Position numbers and translations under genes: made by a program. Below are positions 23,662-36,000 of a stretch of DNA of 64,000 nt, piece after piece; within the stretch, counting starts at the first letter, position 1; every line of letters starts with the position of its first letter. Below the pieces are notes generated by a model. It searched no databases, was not told the DNA's origin, and saw only the letters and a list, made by a program, of their open reading frames with translations. This DNA is from Tetradesmus obliquus (Eukaryota > Chlorophyta > Chlorophyceae > Sphaeropleales > Scenedesmaceae), in assembly GCA_030272155.1 (NCBI GenBank), contig CP126194.1, forward strand, positions 2,409,501-2,473,500, in the 5' to 3' direction.

Positions 23662-26600
23662 TCTTCAGGCCCCCACTGCAGCAACAGCTGGCGCCAGGTC
23701 AGCCACAGTTTGCACAGCCAGGCTCTGCAGCAGGATTCGACTACGCTGCAACCTCTTCGACACCAGTGTCACCCCACGCAGTGAGCACACCGCCTCACAG
23801 GGACTCCAGGGACAGCATCAGCAGCAGTGTTGGCGGTGTTGGCATCCAAAGAGTGACCAGCGGAGGTTTAGCTGCACGCATTCAGGCTGCTGAACTGACA
23901 GCCTCTGGGCAGTTTGACCCTGCCAGCTGGGCAGCAGCAGCAGCAGAGGCAGTCAAAGCAGACAAAGAGGCAGCTGCAGCAGCAGCACGCAGAGCAAATA
24001 GGGAGGAAGAGGAGCGGCGCAAAGAGGCCCGAGCAGCTGCAGTTGCGCTTGCAGCTGCACGTGTTTCAGGGTCTAGGGACCCTGCAGAGCAGCAGCCGCT
24101 GTCTACCAGCAGCAGCTACAGGCCTGAAAGGAGGTCTGAGTCAGACAGTGGTGGCGGTTTAGAGCAGCTGGCATCACTAAGCCCTAGAAGCAGGAGGCTG
24201 CTAGCCACAGCCAGGCAGCAGCAGCAGCAGCAGCAGCCAGGTTTGCATCAGGTGTCGCCATTTGGCAGTGGCTTGGAGCAGCAGCAGCAGCGGTCGCCAG
24301 CAGCAGGATCCAGCAGCGCTGCCGCTGCTGCTGCTGCCATCGCAGCCGCCACTGCTAGCTATGCCAGCAGCAGCACCAACACATCCTCCTCTGCAACAGC
24401 AGCAGCAGCCGCAGATGCGGGTGGGTTTGGCGGTGCCTACGATCCTGCACAAATTGCATCTGAGTACGTGCAATTACGAGGTGAGCAGCCAGGGGCAGGT
24501 GCCCCTAGCTATGGCTATTTCCCTGCAGCAGACCCAGCTAGCCTTGGAGGACCAACCCTTCGAGAGCAGTACGGTGCTGCAGCAGCAGCAGCAGCAGCAG
24601 CAGCGGCAGGCGGTACAGCGGCAGCAGCAGCAGGCAGTACAGTGTCTGCAGTACTGCACGAGCAGTACAGCAGTGCATCAAGCCAGTACTATGGTGGAGG
24701 CTCTGATCTGACAGCACCTCCCCCCACTGGCACTGCTTCTCCTGTCACATGGGCAAACCCTATCGCTGGCTTGGACAGCAGCAGACATGCATCGCCTCAG
24801 CGGCTGCGTGCATTGAATGTACCGGCAGCAGTAGCACCAGCCCTGACCCCTGGTGATAGCCCACGAGGGGTGCACCCTGTACAGCCTCACCTGCCTGGCG
24901 CTGAGCAGTCACTGCGGGAGATCCGCGGTACAAGAGGCCCAGGCAGTACAGATGGCTATGAGGCAGTACAAGAGGGTTTGGGAGCTCCGCGGCCGCTGCG
25001 GTCATTCCCAATTCAGCCGGAGCTGCTGTCAGGATCAGGTGTGGCTGGTGTAGCTGGCTTCCCTGGCCTTGCTGGCAGCTCCAGTGCAGCGAGGTTTAGT
25101 GCAGATCGGCTGATCCCTGTCACAGGGCTGAGCCCCGAACAGCTGAACCCCGCAGCATCAGCAGCAGCAGGCCCAGCAAGTCGGGCTCCTCAATGGCTGC
25201 AGGAGATTGAGCAAGTGCAGTTGGATGCAGGTAGTGCGCAGCAGTCCGCAGACTCGAATGTGCAGGTGCAGCAGCAGCCGCGTGTGCGCGCGCTGATCGC
25301 AGCGGAAGCTGCGCTAAGGCGAGGCTCAAATAGCCCGCCGAGGGCTGCCACTGGCGTTGCTGAGAGTGAGTTTCGAAGGAGGACCTCCTCAGCTTCCTCA
25401 GGAGGTGGGGCAGCAGCAGCAGCAGCAGCAGCAGTGCCAGGCGGCAGCAGCAGCCAGGAGAGCAGCCGGCTGGAGCAGCAGCGGCGGGTGTTGGCTGATG
25501 ATGAGGCGGGCTCACCTGCTGCGGCGGCGGCGGCAGCAGTGCCTGCAGCAGCTGGAGGCGTGCTGGGACCTCTGTTTGGTGAGTGCTGCCTGCATGCAAA
25601 CTCAATGCAACGCCCCTCTGACTGCTGTGCCATGCGGTGATGTGCTGTGCTATAACTGCTTGATGGCAGCTGCTGATGTGCGGCAGCTGCTGACCATGGC
25701 GCCATGCATTTTACCCACCTGCGTTATTTGTTGGTTGCTTTGACCGCAGCTGGAGGTCGAGCTTGCATTTCTGAAGCCTGACAGCAGCCCCATGACACAT
25801 AGCATCATACCTGTGCTGCACCTATTGGCGCTGCCATCTTTGTGTGTGCAGGCATGAAGCGCGTCAGCCAGCAAAGCAGCGGTGGCGGAGCAGCAGCAGC
25901 AGCAGAAGGCGACGTAGAGAGTCCAGCCGCCGGCAAAGCCAAGCGCGCAAGCGGCTTGAGTGCTGGCGGCGCAGCTGAAAAAGAGACAGACAGCCCTCGC
26001 ACGCGCAAACGCAAGCGGCGCAAGCTCTGCTGCGTTCTGTCGCTGCTGCTGGCGCTGATAGCAGCGGGGATCGGCGTGGGTGTGTGGCAGGGCGTAGAAA
26101 AGGGCCGGCCCAAGTCGGCTGTGCAGCAGCAGCAGCAGCCTGCAGGACCGCTGACATTCAGGGTGACTGTTGGGGCGCCTACAGCGGAGCTATCTGCCGT
26201 GGCATGTGCCAAGTGGTTTGGGGACAAGCAGGTGAGCAGCAGCTGAGCTTCATGTATTACAAATTCTGGAGCTGAGCTTTTGAACGCACGCTTAGGCATG
26301 TGTGTAGCACAGCAAACTGCCAGCAGCATTCATCCCAGCTATTGCATTGCATGTTTGCTAGCAGCCACCCTAGGCAGTTAGAACCTACCGCCAGACAACA
26401 AATGACTCATTGGAGCACACTGCGCAGTGGTTATAGTACCTCCCTTGTAATCCTGCAAGACTCAATACGCATGCTAACTGCCGTAACGTGGCAAGCTGTG
26501 CTTTCCTGAACCCCTGCACTCTGCTCTCCACGCTCTTCTGCCCCGCCTGCTGCCAAGCAGCAACTGGACAACTACAGCGCAGTGTTCAGTGCCTCATACG

Positions 26601-27970
26601 CCACAGCACTCAAACTGCCGCCCTCCTACTTCAACGTGGATGCTGTCAAATGCGGTGGTGCCCCCATGACCAGCAGCAGCAGCAGCAGTAGGGTGGGGCC
26701 CTCTCGGCACCTGCTGGCAGCGATGGTAGACAACCCTGGCGCAGCGGCAGCAGGCATGCGAGGCGCTCCGCAGAGCTTAGTACAGCAGGGCTCTTCTGGC
26801 AGGCCGAAGGCAGGGCCAGCAGCAGCACTGTTAGCAGCATCACCCACAGCAGGAGCAGGAGCAAAGGATACCGACATTGTCACCACCTTCAGCGTCCCTG
26901 CTCCTGCCGACGAAGCTGCGCGCACAGAGCGCACTCGGAACATCATGGCGAACTCTGAGGGAATTCTCACCGATCCTCTCAGCCAGTTCTTTGGAGTTCC
27001 TGTGAAGTTCAAAGGCATCGAGCAGCTAGATGCATCAGGAGCGCCAATTGCTGCAGCTGATGGTACTGCAGCTGGTACTGCAGCACGCGATGTGCCTGGT
27101 GAACGTCCGCCACCAGCATCACCAGTGTCACCGCGGCAGCCAGCTGGCGTAACCCCACCGCCTGGTGTAACCCGGCCACTGGTACCGGCACCGGTACCGC
27201 CACCCGTCCTTGCACCTGTTTTAACAGAGCCGCCGCCACTGGAGCTGCCTATCCCAGACGAGAAGCAGCAGCAGCAGCCGAGGAAGCCGCCGCCTCCTGT
27301 ACCAAACCCCAAACCCCAAAAACCCAGCAAGCCTGGCAAGGGTCCTAAACCCTCACCAGCGCAAGGGTTTGACCCGCTGTACGACACCGCCCCCAGCTGC
27401 TCGTCTGCTCCTACAATGGCAAACAGCGTTGCTGATACCTTGGACAGGCTGTGGGGCTGGGAGAACTGGCAGAGCTGTGTGTTCCGAGGTTTCACGTCTG
27501 TGCAGCCGGAGGTTGTGAACAGTGCGTGGGAGGCTGCCCCACCCTGCAAGGCACAGCCGAACTCCGGCAACAGCGCAGCAGATCCGGATGGCATGTTGTG
27601 GGGTTGGGAGCAGTCCGGCAGCTGTGCATTCCGGCGTGCTGACTACAAGCCGAATCTGCAGCGGCCAGTGCTGACGTGGACAGCTGCACCTAACTGCAAC
27701 TTCGCGCCATCAGATGTGAACAGTGTGGCAGATAGCTCAGGGCAGCTGTGGGGATGGCAGGCAGGGCAGAGCTGCGGTTTCAAGGGCAGGTATAGTGAGG
27801 GCAGTAGCCAGGGCCAGATCACATGGTTTGCGGCGCCGAGTTGCAGGTTTACGCCTACTACGGCGAACAGTAAGCCTGATGTGGATGGCCGGCTGTGGGG
27901 CTGGCAGGCTAAGAAAGAGGGAGGCAAGATGGAGAGCTGTGCATTCAGGGTGAGTGGGGTTGAGGAATGA
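23355..27970 (+). CDS. Large Gln/Ala-rich single-pass membrane protein with four LWGW-type Cys modules
   Basis: Function unknown. Three exons, 23355-25578, 25852-26231 and 26561-27970, join in frame to about 1,337 residues. Residues 1-790 are low-complexity Gln, Ala and Ser with a basic start (MKHKKDKKGPPPPP). A basic cluster (RTRKRKRRK, about 791-799) precedes one membrane helix at about 801-820, which predicts the N-terminus in the cytosol. After the helix comes a short domain of about 70 residues (FRVTVGAPTAEL...LPPSYFNVDAVKC) and a Pro-rich linker. Four modules follow from about residue 1142, each of the form WxxAPxC, then NSxADxxGxLWGW, then SCxFR. Two cysteines per module suggest disulphides outside the cell. 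The C-terminus may extend: a GTGAGT donor at 27950 precedes the TGA. Start at 23355 is uncertain. Confidence 0.7.
24577..24606 (+). repeat. Triplet array coding for polyalanine
   Basis: (GCA)n in the frame of the membrane protein. Many other CAG or GCA runs occur through its first exon. Confidence 0.85.
27380..27949 (+). repeat. Four tandem coding modules, WxxAPxC...LWGW...SCxF
   Basis: Modules lie at about 27380-27486, 27530-27630, 27680-27786 and 27825-27949. Each begins with an aromatic residue then xxAPxC (first residue Tyr in module 1, Trp in the others) and ends SCxF[RK]. NSxxD and LWGW are invariant or nearly so. Spacing between LWGW motifs is about 45-57 residues. I recognise the pattern as a repeat but cannot name a curated domain for it. 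Confidence 0.85.
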
Positions 27971-29995
27971 GGCAGGTGTTGTGGTTGCGCTGCAGACAAG
28001 TGACGGCATGGCTTGCCGCACCTCTGGCAGTTCGAAATGCATCGAAGGAACTGTGCAACAGCCTGCTTGCTTTAATGCTGAATGCGCACTTGCAGAATAT
28101 ATAGAATGTACAGTTCCTTGCGTCATTCACAAGGATCCGTGCAATGCATTGAAGCATTTTGCAAAGAACGACTCAACACTGCTTGCGTGTTTTTGCTGCC
28201 TGTTGTGCTGCTGCTGCTGTGATTCTCACCTCACAGCCTGCTGAGCCCTGAGTGTGCAACTGCCACCAGTGGCGAGTGATGACCTGGGGGTGGAGGATTC
28301 TCAAAGGCGAGCCCCGCCTCAAGACTGCTGGCTGCCATGGAGTCAACTTGAACATTGCAGGGCATGCAGCGTGCACAAGCAGCACCATTCTTCTATCACC
28401 AGCAAGCCATTGGGGCTGGGAGGGCTGGGTGTGCGAACACTGAGAATCTGGGGTGATAGCATGCTGCCTTCTGGTGGCCGCAGCATCAGCATCGGCTGTC
28501 GGCATCTGCGCTGTAAGGCTGGCAGCCTGCAGGAATTGGGGCCTGGCTGCTTATACGGCTCATCCAGCATATATCAGTGGCACGCGGCGCTGGTGCTGTA
28601 ATTGACCCGTTAAGAGGTGGTTGCGTGACCTTTTCTTGTTAAGCATAACATAAACTCACTGAGGACTTGGCTCGTGACTATTGTTTGACCTGCATGACCA
28701 TATACTGTGTTGTAGTAAATGTTGAGCCGCCTGCAAGTGCGCCACTGGTGACTTGCTGACAGCGTGGCTGACGATGTTAACGATATTAGTGGTATAGCCA
28801 GAGACGTGGCTTTATGGGGATGGGATGTAGCTCTCTTATATGTGGGGATGCTTAACTCCGACACAGCATGCACTACATGCTCCTGGTAGGTGCCGTGCAT
28901 GCTGTGTCGATATGAGAGCATCTGGGCGCCGGGCATGGTGCTTCTTGCAGTAAACGCTACCCTTGAAGGGTGCTTGGTACCATGCTGCGTGGCTTGTTTG
29001 TGGCCACGAGTCCCTGGAGTACAATAAGCCTAGGTTGACTTATGCCATTAGTGATTGTAGCTGTGCAATTTTCTAGGTTGGCAAGACGGCACAAATGCTG
29101 AGTGCACCCTTGTCCTTTGAGGCCACAGGGTCTAGCAGTAACCTGTGTAACTAACAGTCTTTGAACTCGTTGGTGGTGCTAGGCTGTGAGAACTGAAGTT
29201 ACAGAGACAATGGCATAAACAAGGACTTGCTTCACCAGAGGAGGGCACATCATTGATGACGTGGCACGCTGGTGCGCATGGCCAGCAGCAGGCGACAACA
29301 ACAATTTGAATGTAACCACACTTCACGCCAACAGCTCAACAGCCGCGAAGCTGATGTAAAATGACAAATTCTGATGTCTGATCAAGCCATGCTCAGCAGT
29401 GAACATGCAAACACAGGTGAATCGCAAGATAGCGCAAGCAATGTCCAGTTCCAAACCAGCCAAAGAACAAAAGACGTAAAAAACTGTACATGTTGCAGTA
29501 CTACGAGCGAGGTACAGTGGCACACCTGCAACGCCGCACGTTAAACCGCCAATCAAGCCTACAAATGCAGCAAGCAAGGCATTTTGCAGCCCTGCCACAT
29601 GCCATGCGGCAGGGCACATGGTTGCTGCATAACACGGTCACCACTATAGCAGGCCGTGTGCTGCACATGGACACACCAACTAGAGAGGCACCCACACTTG
29701 TCTGCCAACACCTGCAGCAAGTCGCGGCGAACGCACCCCTGCAACAGCCACCACCGGCGGCAGCGCTACACCCAGCTGCTGCGCCAACTGCCTGCAAAAA
29801 CCCTTCTGCTTCTTCCAAAAACCCATACTTCTGCAAAGGAAGATCCAGGGCCGCAGCCGCAGCTGCTGCACGATGCCCACGCCCCCCCCCCCCCCCCCCC
29901 CCTCAGTCAGCCAGCGCCAGCCGGCGGCAGCTGCGCTGCCATGCGCACAACCATACTCCTGCAAAAGAGATCCAAAGCTGCTGCAGCTGCTGCTG
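27971..29995. other. Convergent 3' region, membrane-protein gene and cyclin C
   Basis: No convincing exon. The plus strand is TG-rich to about 29,130 and CA-rich after about 29,230, which fits meeting 3' untranslated regions. TGTAA occurs at 28597-28601 on the plus strand, and on the minus strand at 29203-29199. The open frames at 28252-28601 contain WGW-like words (SHWGWEGWVCEH) but no intact module. Confidence 0.4.
29882..29902 (+). repeat. Poly(C) run of 21
   Basis: Uninterrupted C21 on the plus strand, therefore G21 in the 3' untranslated sense of cyclin C, about 94 bases past its stop codon. Confidence 0.95.
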
Positions 29996-32466
29996 CTATT
30001 GCTGCTGCACGCCTGCCGCGGCACCTGCAGCTGCCGACCCGCCAGCGCCAGCCGGCGGCAGCTGCGCTGCTGTTGGCTGCTGTGCTGATGGCGGCCGCAC
30101 CACTGCCAGCAGCCGCGCACACTCCTCCTGGCTGATAGGCACCCGGTAGCTTTCATACATGGAGATCAGCTCCAGTGCCACCGCATAGATCTGCACATAA
30201 GCAGCCACCATACATGCAGCAAAACGAGGCAGCAGTAACCGCATATGGCATACTGGCTCGGCTCTCATACATAGAGATGAGCTCCAAGGCCACAGCGTAG
30301 ATCTGCATAAATGCAGCCATTATACGTGCAGCAAAAAGGCGACAGCCGTAAGCGCGTGAGGCACTTCATTGTTTATACAAACACTATGAGATGGGCACCT
30401 GCTAGCTGCCACACATGGAGAGAAGCTGCAGCGCAGGTGTAAACATGCTATGTGTGCAGCAGAAAGGAGGCAGCAGTAAGCTCATGCATTGAACAACCCA
30501 CGAGTTCACACACGGATATGATTGCATGCCTGAAATTTGCTGCTTGCTGCATTCCTGTTTCACCTCCAAAGCCTATGGCACAGCATAGCAGTTCAGCACA
30601 CCTAAATCAGGTGTGCAACAGCAGCATCCCTCAGCCGCCGCACCTGGTTTGTGTCCACATCCACGCCCTCCAGCCACGCAGTGATGTCCCGGCTGCAAAT
30701 CACAGACGCAAGATACAAGCAGCCCAGCGCCAGCACATGTGGCGCATAGATGATGGGCGCATCTGTGCGGTAAACGTCATTCAGCGCAGCCCATGCGTTT
30801 TGGCCGAGGTCTGCCAGCTGAGCATCAGACTCCAGGATCTTGGTGAGGGACAGGTAGGGGCTGAACACCACGAGGTGCGTGTCAAGCTCCTCCAGGATGA
30901 CCTGCGGCCAGAAACAATCACATAGCTTGAACCAGTGAGGGGACAATAACATCATCTCCATGTTCAGCGGCACAGAGCAAAAGCAGCCAACAGGTGGCAC
31001 ATCAGCAAGTCAAACAGCACCCACAACATTGCCGCTCAACGCAAACCATCTGCAGCTGCAGCATGTAACACAGCAGCAGCAGACCGGCAAGCAGAGAACC
31101 GCCACAGCAACCAACACGCCGCTGCTGCTGCTGTTGCTGCTGCCGCCTCACACACCATATCCATGTCCAGCAAGTCTTTCACCTCGTACTGCCATCCAGG
31201 CCGCTTCATGCTGGCCAGCAGCAGCTCGCGGCAACCGGGCACCAGCAAGCACCACACGGCAATGGCACCCAAAAGCAGCACACCAGCCACCATGCAACGC
31301 AGCAGCAAGCAACCCAGCAGCAACTTGCAACAAGCAGCAGCCAACCTGCAACAGCACTGCAGCACAACAGCTTCTGTTCCACGCACCATCTCCATGTCCA
31401 GCAAGTCTTTCAGCTCGTACTGCCACCCCGGCCGCAGCCGCTTCATGCTGGCCAGCAGCAGCTTGGCCGCCACCACGGACTCCTCCACCTTGCTGGCAAG
31501 GTACAAGCAGCCAGGCGCCACCAGGTGCGGGTCGTGGCGGGAGAAGCTGCTGCCCGCACACAGCCGGCGGAAGTAGACCACAGCCGTGGCAGCCACGCTG
31601 CAGGTGTTGACAGAGATATTGCAGTGTGCGTGTAAGCAAGCAAATGAGGTGGTTGGCGAATGATGCATCCAACCCAGGATCGGTGTGGAGAGCTTAAGGG
31701 CTACTGATCGGCGAGCCTCCTCCTACGCCAGCTAGCGTCTGCTCAACACACAGCCTGCTGCTACATCAGAGACCAGGCCGCAAATGCTTCTGCTGCTGCG
31801 TCTGCTTCGTGTGCGCAGCCTGCTGCTCCTACATCAAGCAGGCCGCCATTGCTGTTACTGCTGCGTGTGCTGCTGCTGCTACCGCCATTGTTGAGGCGTC
31901 TGCCGTGTGTGCTCACCGCTGCCGCAGCTTGATGGAGTTGGCCATGTCATAGATGTCTGCAAGGAAACCAAGCACAGCAGGATGAGCTGTTTTGCCAACA
32001 ACAGCAAGTACAGCTGCCTTGTCAGAGTGCAGGAGTATGACAGCAGCTTCAGTGCTTCCTCCGACCATGGACGTTTAACACGTACGGCTAAACCAATGTG
32101 CTGGCGTCCCACGGCAGCATCAACATTGCTGCGGCTTTGCCCATTTCTCTGTGAAGCTCCAATCACAGCACACAAGCAGAGCAGCTCACACTGCGTGAAG
32201 TACACCTTGAGCTGCTGGATGTGGCTCTCCAGCAGCCCCTTGGCCCTGTCTTCCTGCTGACAGCGCAGCAGGCGCTCCTTGGGCATCAGCCATTTGCTGC
32301 AGGAGAGGCAGCGCAGAACAAATGGCGCCAGGTACTTTTGAGAAAGCCAGCAACCGCCAGGTCAGCGCAGCGCTGCCTCCTGTGTATCTTGCGCCTGGTG
32401 CATGCATGCATGCATGCGGCGTTTGATGGCTTACAGTTGGGTAGATGTCCAGAAGTTTGCAGCCAT
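29996..32466 (-). CDS. CYCC: Cyclin C, Mediator kinase-module cyclin
   Basis: Partner of CDK8 in the Mediator kinase module, acting in the nucleus on RNA polymerase II transcription. Six exons, 32466-32435, 32296-32190, 31956-31917, 31597-31387, 30901-30644 and 30190-29996, join in frame to 280 residues. It opens with MAANFWTSTQL, the conserved cyclin C N-terminus. The cyclin box includes MANSIKLRQRVAATAVVYFRR, DPHLVAPGCLYLASKVEESVV and LLDMEM. The second fold contains LDTHLVVFSPY and HVLALGCLYLAS. Length is close to plant and animal cyclin C plus an Ala/Gly-rich tail. The stop is TAG. Introns repeat the edges of exons 4 and 6. It diverges from the START gene. Confidence 0.94.
30258..30305 (-). 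repeat. Intronic copy of the 5' edge of cyclin C exon 6
   Basis: Encodes IYAVALELISMYES after an acceptor-like AG, matching the true exon start at 30190 with few differences. A more decayed copy is near 30410-30435. A copy of the far end of the exon (GGCAGCTGCGCTGCC region) lies past the stop at about 29906-29941. Confidence 0.8.
31152..31225 (-). repeat. Intronic copy of the 3' edge of cyclin C exon 4
   Basis: Encodes LLLASMKRPGWQYEVKDLLDMDM with a following GTG, a near copy of the end of exon 4 (31597-31387), about 230 bases downstream of it. Confidence 0.85.
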
Positions 32467-33011
32467 GGCTAGAACATCATGCTGTTACTGGGACAGCGCC
32501 AGTCTGTTGTGGCCAGCAGGGCGCGTGTCAGCTGGTGCTGGCGCACAGTGGCCCTGACTCTGCCGCTGAGTCAGCGCAGCAACTGCTGATTGCGTTGCAT
32601 GGATAGTAAATAAGGTTTATGAGAGCCTGCTGATGGTCCAGGGAGCCTCAGCAGGACTGCCAACATGAGGCTGGGGAGCAGCAGTGAATGACAGTTACAA
32701 CGAAGCCAGCTGGCGAGCCCTACCACAGAGTATATACAGACCTGGATCTTCTGATTGCCCTTCAATCTCGTGTGTCTCTGAGCGATCAGGCCGTTGTTGT
32801 TACTGGCTGGGGTTCCGGATTGCGTTGTTTCTCTCGACATAGCCCGCGTGCCGTCCAGGCCTGGACACTTCTTGAAGTCGACTGGGATCTACGCAATCTC
32901 TCAGTCTAGGTTATTAGGTGGCACAGAGGCAGCTCCTGGAGTGGCCAACCAGCCATCCAGCCAGCGTTTGCCAGCTAGCCCAAAGACAGCTTGCAGCTCC
33001 TACAAACAGTC
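32467..33011. promoter_or_regulatory. Divergent promoter region, cyclin C and START gene
   Basis: The start codons lie 545 bases apart and face away from each other. A TATATA at 32731-32736 is a possible TATA element for the START gene, about 280 bases before its ATG. Nothing else stands out. Confidence 0.45.
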
Positions 33012-36000
33012 ATGTTTGGCACCACCATGCCTTTGAGCACCTACGATTTGTCGTTGGACGTGCTTGGGCCGATGATGCCTGTCCTGCAAGTGTGGGCTAT
33101 TGGCCTTGCTGTGGGCCTGCTGGTGAGTTCCTTGGAACGCATGAATGCAGTTTAGTTCTCTTATAATTCTGCTGGGGCTCTGCTGTTGCACTGGGGCTAC
33201 GATTCACTCGAAATTCCCTTCATTTTGCAGCTGCCCCGACCTAGGTGGCGTGGCTTGCTCGTGTCAATGCCTGGCCTCTCCAGCCTACGCAACATCGCGC
33301 TGGTGTGCCACCTGCTGGTGATTTTGAGGTGGGTTGTCCAAGGCAGAGTGGGTTGAACCAACTCGGCGAGTCGCGTGGCAGCCCACCATGCTCACAACAT
33401 GTTGCAATACATTTTGGAGAATCTGATTCATTGGTTTCGGTCGTGCGCAGGGAGTTCTGGAAGCACTTCACGCATCCAGGCACTTTCCGTGGCCTGGCCC
33501 GCGCCACGGTGCAGTGGGCGTGCGGCAACGGGTGGACGTTCACCTGGCCCGCGCATGCATGCTCAGAGTCAGTAGGCAAATGCCAGGCAGCTGCTGAGGA
33601 GCTGGCGAGCAGCGACAGGATTGATAACTGGTGAGCAGCAGCTTGCACATCCATGCTGCAGGTTTCGGGGGCCTTGGATGAGGCTGTTCGTGATCAGATG
33701 CACCGTGTAGCCTTTTGATATTGCTGCTGCATCTATTGGCGGCACATCAATGAACTGAACAGCTGGCCTGACAGCAGGGCTGGTCAGGCTGTAGATACAT
33801 CAGCAATGTCGCCCAGCATCGCAATGCATGCATGCATGAATCTACTTCTGCATGTCACCCATAAACAGGCATGCTGTCCTTTGTGGCTCTTCCTCCTCTT
33901 GCCTCATATGGCTTGGTACAGTCGCACACTCCCAGCTACAACCCCACAGCTCGCTACAGCCTCATGCTGTTCCAACCAGTTGTGCCGCTCATTTTTACCC
34001 ATCCCCAGGTATGTCAACGAGAAGGACCTCGCCTTCTTCAAGTACCACGCAGTGCAGGACGGCCCCTGCGAGGGCGCCTCGCCATGGGAGCAGATGATGC
34101 ACAAGGACGTGCCGGGCTTTGTGCAGTACACCAGCTGGCGCCGCACACTGCCCAGCGGCAAGACGGAGTACAAGAGCGTCACTATTTCACCCAACGCCAC
34201 AGCGCGCGAGTTCAGCGACCTCTACTTGGACGACGACTTCAGGTGCGATGCATGGGGTGGTCAGTTGGCGTTGTATGCATGCATGCGCAGGACAGGGCTG
34301 CAGTGTGCGCTGTGTGCATATCAGCATTGTGTGGCATTGTGCAGCAGACTGTATGAATGCTGCAGAGGTGGGAAGTACTACGTGTAGTTGCTACACACAA
34401 CTGCTTTTCTGCAGACATGTTGTTTGCGTAGTATGTGTGGCAAGTTGCGGCATCTTACTGACATGCTTGTTGTTTGTGTTCCTGTGCTGCAGGCGCAACT
34501 GGGTGAGCATTGGTGCTGGCGCAGAGGCAGTTTGACAGCATGCCACTCAAGGAGCAGGCAGTGTGTTTGTTGTGCTGTGCAGAGGCGTGTTTGCAGCTCA
34601 GCTCAGGCAGCAGCAGCGGCAGCATGCACCTTTTTGTGGTCAACAACGATGCTAGTTCTCTGCACCAGCATTGCAGCAATGTCCTTTGTTCGGCAGTACC
34701 TGCATTGCCAACAGCCAGAGGTAGACAGGTGTTGACGCAATTGCAGTGGCATCGGTGATTTGGTCACCGGCACGACTCAGCAGCGTGCTCAGGTCATGCT
34801 TGCAGGAACAGTGCTTTCACTGGGGGCAGCTGTCTAAACACGTCATGGTTGCCTCCTGCATGCATGCTCATCCTTTTTGTCATATATCAATTCATCTTGC
34901 AGGACGGCATGGTGTACCACCATGAGGTGCTGGAGCACGGCGACTTTGCCAGCAGGCAGCAGGTGGTGCGCTGGCTGCGCCGCTTCCCCTTTGCCTTCCT
35001 CAGCGACCGCGACTACTGCCTGGCGCGCCGCGAGTTCAAGGAGGACGACGGCAGCATCTACGGCATCTCCAAGGTGCGCAGCGCTGTGGTTGCTTTGGTT
35101 TGTGCCTTGCTGCATGGCTGTCAGGTTGCTGTCGTGGTATTGTAAATTTCCATTGGCAGCCGGGGCAGCCGGGGCAGAAAGCGGGTCATAGAGCAGAGCA
35201 AAGAAGGCAATGGTGTATATGTGTCACATGTGGCGTGTGGCTGCAGGCATTTGGTCAAGTTTCATGCTGATACAGACATGCATATGAACTGCACTGCTGT
35301 GTGTCTTCTTGTCTCTGCGCAGGCTGTGCCGGATCACCCGAGCGCCTTCAATGGCAACCACGTGACCATGGACGTGTTCCACTCCATGTGGCGCAACCGC
35401 ACCGTGGCCGACCCCTGGGGCAGTGACAGCCCTGCCTGCGAGACCATCCTGCTGCACCACGAGCAGTTCAAGATCAGCGAGGGCCTGGCGCGCTTTGCGG
35501 TCAAGCACGGCATGTGGGGCTTTGTGTGAGTGGCCCGCGCCTGCTTGTTTGCTGGCTGACTGGCTGGTCATGTGTTCCACAGAATGTGCTTGACTACGTT
35601 TGTCAACAGCAGCTAGTTCACACTAGGCTGTGCTGCATCCTGCATCTCAACTTGTGTCACTTCGCCTGCCAGCTCGCCTGTGTTGACAAACAACACGCCG
35701 CTTCGCCGCCCTGCCGCTTGCTTGTGCTGTGCTGCTGCAGCAAGAAGCTGGCGTCCACTGTGCCGCTGTATGTGGAGGCCAGGCGCAAGCGCGTGGAGCC
35801 TACTCAGGAGGTGAGACGCAGGCAGGCGGCCGTCTCGCTTCGGGGTGAAAAGGGAATTTATAGCAGCTGGGCAGTGGAGTAGTGAGCCGTTGTTTGTTGC
35901 GCACAGTAGCCTGTAGCCTGTGTTGTGTTTCGTCTTTGCGCAGCAGGCATCATGCTGACCATTGTTGCGGTGCATGATTGTTGTGTGCAGGACCCCGAGG

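Noticed and set aside
26626-27594. 322-codon antisense frame in the membrane-protein gene
   Set aside because: Shadow of the GC- and triplet-rich coding strand; Gly/Ala/Ser-rich with no motif.
28252-28601. Additional exon of the LWGW-module protein
   Set aside because: WGW-like words are present but in different frames, with no intact Cys pattern and no in-phase acceptor.
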